Source: Mycobacterium alsense
Lineage (GTDB): Bacteria; Actinomycetota; Actinomycetes; Mycobacteriales; Mycobacteriaceae
Length of the DNA: 64,000 bases
Assembly (NCBI RefSeq): GCF_002086635.1
Contig: NZ_MVHD01000004.1
Span: 106,259-170,258, forward strand
Direction: 5' to 3'
A program made the translations under genes and the position numbers. Position 1 is the stretch's first letter; the number at the start of each line of letters is the position of its first letter. Below, in pieces: positions 60,281 through 64,000 of the stretch. Under the pieces are notes generated by a model. It was not told the origin of the DNA and made no database searches. It saw nothing but the letters and a program-made list of their open reading frames with translations.

Positions 60281-60293
60281 TCAACTAGGTTGA
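60281..60293. promoter_or_regulatory. Palindrome upstream of mmpS
   Basis: TCAAC-TAG-GTTGA, a perfect 5-3-5 inverted repeat 32 bp upstream of the mmpS GTG. It is flanked by CATA and CATATG sequences that extend the symmetry with one inserted base. It is not an IdeR-type box (arms are AAC..GTT, not GTT..AAC) and has the wrong spacing for KstR. Confidence 0.45.
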
Positions 60294-60368
60294 CATATGG
60301 TCGCGAAAAGACTATCACCCGTCGATGTTGTCGACAAAGCGGGCCCGCCACGCCAAATACCTGCCGCT

Positions 60369-60806
60369 TCAAGACATTTTCTGCAGCCGGCCCCTGAGCC
60401 GTGCGCTGCGCAGAATCTGAGCGGCCTGGATGGTGGCGGCAAACATGGGAAAGGCCCCGAGGAACGTCCGTTCGGAGGGCGTCGCCCCGTGCAGGTGGTA
60501 GAGGCTGCCGAACACATAAAAGCAGCCGATCATGAATAGCGCGCCGGGGATGCCGAACGCCATCGGGAAACTACGGATAGCGACGATCTGCTTGGCATAT
60601 TCCGCCTCGTCGGGCGACATGGGTTCGCGTTTGCGCACTTTATGCACCACGGCCTTGGCGCTGCCGATTTCCTCGCCGATCGGGGCGGTCGTCCGGTCGC
60701 CCAGCCGCTTCACATACACGGTCGCGACGGCCGCGAACACCAACGACAGCCCCAGCGCCAGGACGGTCAGAAATCCCCATAGACCCGATTCCAGTGTTCC
60801 GCTCAT
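60369..60806 (-). CDS. Hypothetical membrane protein
   Basis: 145 aa with three predicted hydrophobic helices: GFLTVLALGLSLVFAAVATVYV (residues ~11-32, read in pieces), FPMAFGIPGALFMIGCFYVFG (~80-100), and a weaker one near FLGAFPMFAATIQAAQIL. Between them is a charged cytosolic segment (RKREPMSPDEAEYAKQ). Function not recognised. ATG at 60806 has GAGG 8 nt upstream. It is on the same strand as mmpS with 120 bp between, which contains the palindrome; independent transcription is likely. Confidence 0.7.
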   Translation of the reverse strand: MSGTLESGLWGFLTVLALGLSLVFAAVATVYVKRLGDRTTAPIGEEIGSAKAVVHKVRKREPMSPDEAEYAKQIVAIRSFPMAFGIPGALFMIGCFYVFGSLYHLHGATPSERTFLGAFPMFAATIQAAQILRSARLRGRLQKMS

Positions 60807-60966
60807 GAAGAATCCTCACGGTCGGTCATCGAAGACTGCCGCAAACGCTACTCCAATCGGGCCGGTAACGGTTCGGGCACGTTTCGGTCGCCGCGCGACA
60901 CGTCATGCGGCGCCGCGGTTCCCGTGATCGACAATGCGGGCATGACGCAATCGCGGGAGCCCGGCG

Positions 60967-62415
60967 TTGGCGCGTGAGATCTCGCGGCAGGCGTTTCTGC
61001 GGGGCGCCGCCGGGGCGCTGGCGGCCGGGGCGGTGTTCGGATCGGGCCGGGTCGGCGCGGTCCGCGCCACCGCCGCCCCGAACGCCGCGGGCTGGGACGG
61101 TCTTTCCACCGCCCTGGGCGGCAAGGTGCTACTGCCGGACAGCCCCCAATTCGCCGGGGCCAAGCAGGTTTTCAACACCAACTGCAACGGCCTCACGCCC
61201 GCGGCGGTGGTGACGCCGACCTCGGCGGCCGACGTGCAAAAGGCCATGGCCTTCGCCGCCGCCCACAACCTCAAGGTCGCTCCGCGCAGCGGTGGGCACT
61301 CCTACATCGGGGCGTCCACGGCGAACGGAACCATGGTGCTCGACCTGCGTCAGCTGCCCGGGGATGCCCACTACGACGCCTCCACCGGGCAGATCACGGT
61401 GACGCCGGCGACGACCCTGTACACGATGCACCGCACGCTGGCCGCGGTGGGCCGGGGCGTCCCGACGGGCACCTGCCCGTCGGTCGGCGCCGCGGGCCAC
61501 GCGCTGGGCGGCGGGATGGGCGCCCAGTCCCGGCACGCGGGCCTGCTCTGCGACCAGTTGACGTCGGCGTCGGTGGTGCTGCCCAACGGCCAGGCGGTCA
61601 CCGCGTCCCCGGCCAGCAACCCCGACCTGTTCTGGGCGCTGCGCGGCGGCGGTGGCGGAAACTTCGGCGTCACCACCGCGCTGACCTTCGCGACGTTCCC
61701 CACGACGGACGTCGACGCGGTGAACCTCAACTTCCCGCCGCAGTCGTTCGCGCAGGTCCTCGTCGGCTGGCAGAACTGGCTGCGCACCGCCGACCAGAAC
61801 AGCTGGGCCCTGGCCGACGCCACCGTCGACGCGATGGGCACCCACTGCCGGATCCTGGCGACCTGCCCGGCCGGATCGGGCGCCGGCGTGTCGGCGGCCA
61901 TCGTCAAGGCGGTGGGTTTGCAGCCGACCGGCACCGAGAGCCACACGTTCAACTACCTGGATCTGGTGAACTATCTGGCCGTCGGGAACCTCAACCCGTC
62001 GCCCCTCGGCTATGTCGGCGGGTCCGACGTGTTCACGACGATCACCCCCGCGGCCGCCCAGGGGATCGCGTCGGCGGTCGAGGCGTTTCCCCGCGGCGCG
62101 GGCCGCATGCTGGCGATCATGCACGCCCTCGACGGGGCCCTGGCCACCGTGGCACCCGGGGCGACCGCCTACCCGTGGCGGCGGCAGTCCGCGCTGGTGC
62201 AGTGGTACGTCGAAACCGGCGACCCGGCCGCGGCGACGAGCTGGCTGCAGACGGCTCACCAAGCCGTGCGGGGCTATTCGGTGGGCGGCTACGTGAATTA
62301 TCTCGAGGCCAACCAGCCCGCGTCCCGGTACTTCGGCCCGAACCTGGCACGGCTGAGCGCCGTGCGGCAGAGGTACGACCCCGGCCGGGTCATGTTCTCG
62401 GGGCTGAACTTCTAG
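60967..62415 (+). CDS. Exported FAD-linked oxidase (berberine bridge enzyme-like)
   Basis: 482 aa FAD_binding_4/BBE oxidase. The N-terminus ISRQAFLRGAAGALAAGAVFGSG resembles a Tat signal peptide, with Arg-Gln where twin Arg is normal. RSGGHSYIG supplies the His for covalent FAD attachment, and TCPSVGAAGHALGGGMG the Cys of the bicovalent link. The C-terminus has NYLEANQPASRYFGPNLARL, the family BBE motif. TTG start with GGAG upstream; no in-frame ATG or GTG is available. The stop overlaps the mbtA stop by 4 bp. Such oxidases act on sugars, alcohols or secondary metabolites; the target is unknown. Confidence 0.9.
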   Translation: MAREISRQAFLRGAAGALAAGAVFGSGRVGAVRATAAPNAAGWDGLSTALGGKVLLPDSPQFAGAKQVFNTNCNGLTPAAVVTPTSAADVQKAMAFAAAHNLKVAPRSGGHSYIGASTANGTMVLDLRQLPGDAHYDASTGQITVTPATTLYTMHRTLAAVGRGVPTGTCPSVGAAGHALGGGMGAQSRHAGLLCDQLTSASVVLPNGQAVTASPASNPDLFWALRGGGGGNFGVTTALTFATFPTTDVDAVNLNFPPQSFAQVLVGWQNWLRTADQNSWALADATVDAMGTHCRILATCPAGSGAGVSAAIVKAVGLQPTGTESHTFNYLDLVNYLAVGNLNPSPLGYVGGSDVFTTITPAAAQGIASAVEAFPRGAGRMLAIMHALDGALATVAPGATAYPWRRQSALVQWYVETGDPAAATSWLQTAHQAVRGYSVGGYVNYLEANQPASRYFGPNLARLSAVRQRYDPGRVMFSGLNF

Positions 62416-64000
62416 CCGCCGACCTGGCGGGCGATCGCCTTCTTGTCGATCTTGCCGATCGGCGTGGTGGGCAGCGCCGCCAGCGCGACCAGCACGTCGG
62501 GCCGGGCGTGGGCCGCCACCCCGCGCCGGTCGAGGTGGGCGTTCAGCTCCGCCAGTGTCAACGAGGGTCCCGCGAAAACTATAGCGGCACAGATCTTTTC
62601 GCCCAGATAGGGGTCGGGTAGCGGCACCGCCGCGGCGGATCGGACCGCGGGGTGGCTGAGCAGGTGCTCCTCGAGGTCGGGCGCGGCGATGGTTTCGCCG
62701 CCGCGGCAGATGATGTCCTTGACCCGCCCGGTGACCACCAGGTTGCCGTCGGGCCTGCGGCGCACCAGGTCACCGCTGCGGTAGAAGCCCTCGGGGTCGA
62801 AGCTGCGCTCGTTGTCGCGTTCGGCCCGGAAGTAGCCGTTGAGCGTGTACGGCCCGCGCACCAGCAGCTCCCCCTCCTCGCCGGCCGGCACCGGCTCGCC
62901 CGCGCCGTCGACGATGCGCAGTTCGTCGTCGGCGCACAGCGGTCGCCCCTGGGTGTGCTCGACGATGTCGGGGGGATCGCCCGGGCGGGTGAAGCACAGC
63001 AGGCCCTCCGCCATCCCGAACACCTGCTGCAGGTTGGGCGTCAGCGCGGCGCGCACCAGGCGCGCGTCGGCCGGCTCCAGCCGGGCACCCCCAACCTGCA
63101 GCAGCCGCAACGACTTTGGCGTCACCGGCTCCCACTCGCAGGCCTGCGCCCACAGCTTGGCCAGCGCCGGAACCAGGGCGGTGACCGTGACACCGTGCCG
63201 TTCGATCGCGGCGAAGGCGGCCTCCGGGCTGGCGTCGGCGCCGAACACCGTCGTGGCGCCCGCGGTCATCGCGCCCAGCAGGCCCGGACACGCCAGCGGA
63301 AAGTTGTGGCCGGCGGGCAGCACCGCGAGGTACACGTCGTCGGCGCCCAGCCCGCAGACCTCGGCGCTGGCGGTCGCGTTGAACACGTAGTCGTCGTGGG
63401 TGCGCGGGATCAGCTTGGGCGTGCCGGTGGTGCCGCCGGACACCAAAAGCAGGGCCGGGCTCGCGGGATCGGCCGGCGGCGCCGAGGCCGTCACCGCCGG
63501 GTCGGGGTCTTCGCCGCACAGGCGCGTCCACGGGATGAAGCCCCCGGGGTCGCCGTCGACGACGACGTGCTGGAGCGCGGGGTGATCGCCGACAAGGCCG
63601 CGGGCCATCGCGCGGTAGTCGAAACCGCCTGCGGCGTCGGGTATCAAGAGCACGGTCGCCGCACTCAGCGCGGCGAAATGCCCCAATTCGGCGGCCCGGT
63701 GGCCGGGCAGGCACATCACCGGGATCGCCCCCGCCCGCAACAGCCCGAACAGCGCCACCGCGAACCGGCAACCGTTGGGCAGTTGCAGCAACGCGCGGTC
63801 GCCCGGGGCGATGCCCAGGCGCCGCAGCCCGGCCGCGGCGCGGTCGGCCCGCTCGTCGAGTTGGGCGTAGCTCAATCCGGCGTCCGCCGCCGCGTCGATG
63901 ACGGCGAGCTTTTCGGGCCAACGCCGGGCCGCGTCGGACAGGATGGTGTCCAGGGCTCGCCCGGTCCAATAGCCCGCCGCCCGGTAGGACGCGGCCCGGT
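62412..64000 (-). CDS. mbtA: Salicylate-AMP ligase MbtA, 5'-truncated by the window edge
   Basis: At least 529 aa of an ANL aryl-acid adenylation enzyme (DhbE/EntE family) that loads salicylate onto the mycobactin synthase MbtB. Visible: the N-terminal YRAAGYWTGRALDTIL, the P-loop LLLVSGGTTGTPKLIPRTHD, GHNFPLACPGLLGAM, QVFGMAEGLLCFTRPGDPP, NGYFRAERDNERSFDPEGFY, RSGDLVRRRPDGNLVVTGR and the Lys motif TTPIGKIDKKAI. These match what I recall of M. tuberculosis MbtA almost phrase by phrase. The reading frame is still open at base 64000, so the start is outside. The rest of the mbt cluster is expected to the right. Confidence 0.96.
   Translation of the reverse strand, partial: RAASYRAAGYWTGRALDTILSDAARRWPEKLAVIDAAADAGLSYAQLDERADRAAAGLRRLGIAPGDRALLQLPNGCRFAVALFGLLRAGAIPVMCLPGHRAAELGHFAALSAATVLLIPDAAGGFDYRAMARGLVGDHPALQHVVVDGDPGGFIPWTRLCGEDPDPAVTASAPPADPASPALLLVSGGTTGTPKLIPRTHDDYVFNATASAEVCGLGADDVYLAVLPAGHNFPLACPGLLGAMTAGATTVFGADASPEAAFAAIERHGVTVTALVPALAKLWAQACEWEPVTPKSLRLLQVGGARLEPADARLVRAALTPNLQQVFGMAEGLLCFTRPGDPPDIVEHTQGRPLCADDELRIVDGAGEPVPAGEEGELLVRGPYTLNGYFRAERDNERSFDPEGFYRSGDLVRRRPDGNLVVTGRVKDIICRGGETIAAPDLEEHLLSHPAVRSAAAVPLPDPYLGEKICAAIVFAGPSLTLAELNAHLDRRGVAAHARPDVLVALAALPTTPIGKIDKKAIARQVGG

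Noticed and set aside
60249-60368. An IdeR iron box controlling mmpS/mmpL
   Set aside because: The only repeat has AAC..GTT arms around a 3 bp centre, the reverse of the IdeR GTT..AAC arrangement. The mbtA promoter itself is outside the window.
1-64000. Mobile elements, CRISPR arrays, tRNA or rRNA genes
   Set aside because: No transposase or integrase motifs, no regularly spaced direct repeats, and no tRNA-like cloverleaf or rRNA sequence were noticed while reading through the window.

Overview
The window reads as a high-GC mycobacterial chromosome segment. The evidence is an almost certain mbtA (mycobactin salicylate-AMP ligase) at the right edge, an MmpS/MmpL pair, a maleylpyruvate isomerase-type (mycothiol-dependent) protein, and an operon closely resembling the M. 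tuberculosis igr cholesterol side-chain operon. Genes are packed with 1-4 bp ATGA, GTGA or TGATG overlaps, and no gene-free stretch exceeds about 270 bp. No tRNA, rRNA, IS element or CRISPR array was seen. All names come from motif and family recognition by eye; no database search was run.

Layout. 0-1 kb: 3' part of a P450. 1.2-5 kb (minus): a five-gene oxidoreductase operon (SnoaL-like, LLM, SDR, SnoaL-like, zinc ADH), divergent from an iclR gene with a perfect palindrome between them. 6.1-12.9 kb (minus): P450, long ACAD, MaoC, DUF35, short ACAD, ChsH1-like hydratase, Ltp2-like aldolase, TetR, an igr-like operon in which ChsH2 is split in two. 13.2-17 kb (plus): aldehyde dehydrogenase and a double-domain CaiB/BaiF CoA transferase. 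17-28 kb: MaoC, three amidohydrolase-2 proteins, a degenerate isochorismatase, LLM, three ACADs and an acyl-CoA ligase. 28.4-36.1 kb (minus): an eight-gene beta-oxidation-like operon. 36-41 kb: enoyl-CoA hydratase, MFE-2-like SDR, ligase, DUF35 and Ltp-like protein. 41.2-45 kb (plus): HpaI aldolase, TauD-type dioxygenase, D-2-hydroxyacid dehydrogenase, enoyl-CoA hydratase. 45-54.4 kb: fourth amidohydrolase, TetR, two divergent ACADs, a frameshifted PaaI thioesterase, enoyl-CoA hydratase, DapB-like dehydrogenase, nitroreductase, ligase. 54.4-57 kb: MDMPI protein, PadR, small membrane protein, SDR. 57-64 kb: mmpL, mmpS, membrane protein, FAD-linked oxidase, mbtA.

How it fits together (inference). 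About 54 kb is a catabolic region able to activate a carboxylic acid to its CoA thioester (four non-mbtA ligases, one CoA transferase), dehydrogenate it (eight ACADs, four long and four short), hydrate it (six crotonases, four MaoC proteins), oxidise it (SDRs) and cleave it by retro-aldol chemistry (two Ltp/DUF35 sets). P450s, LLM oxidoreductases and amidohydrolases may act on ring or functional groups. The substrate is unknown; a cyclic, steroid- or terpenoid-like compound is the simplest guess.

The most notable new signal is a GAGAAT-N3/4-ATTCTC-like inverted repeat in seven promoter regions between 18.7 and 51 kb. These include all four amidohydrolase genes and the promoter of the TetR gene at 46.5 kb, which suggests one local regulon.
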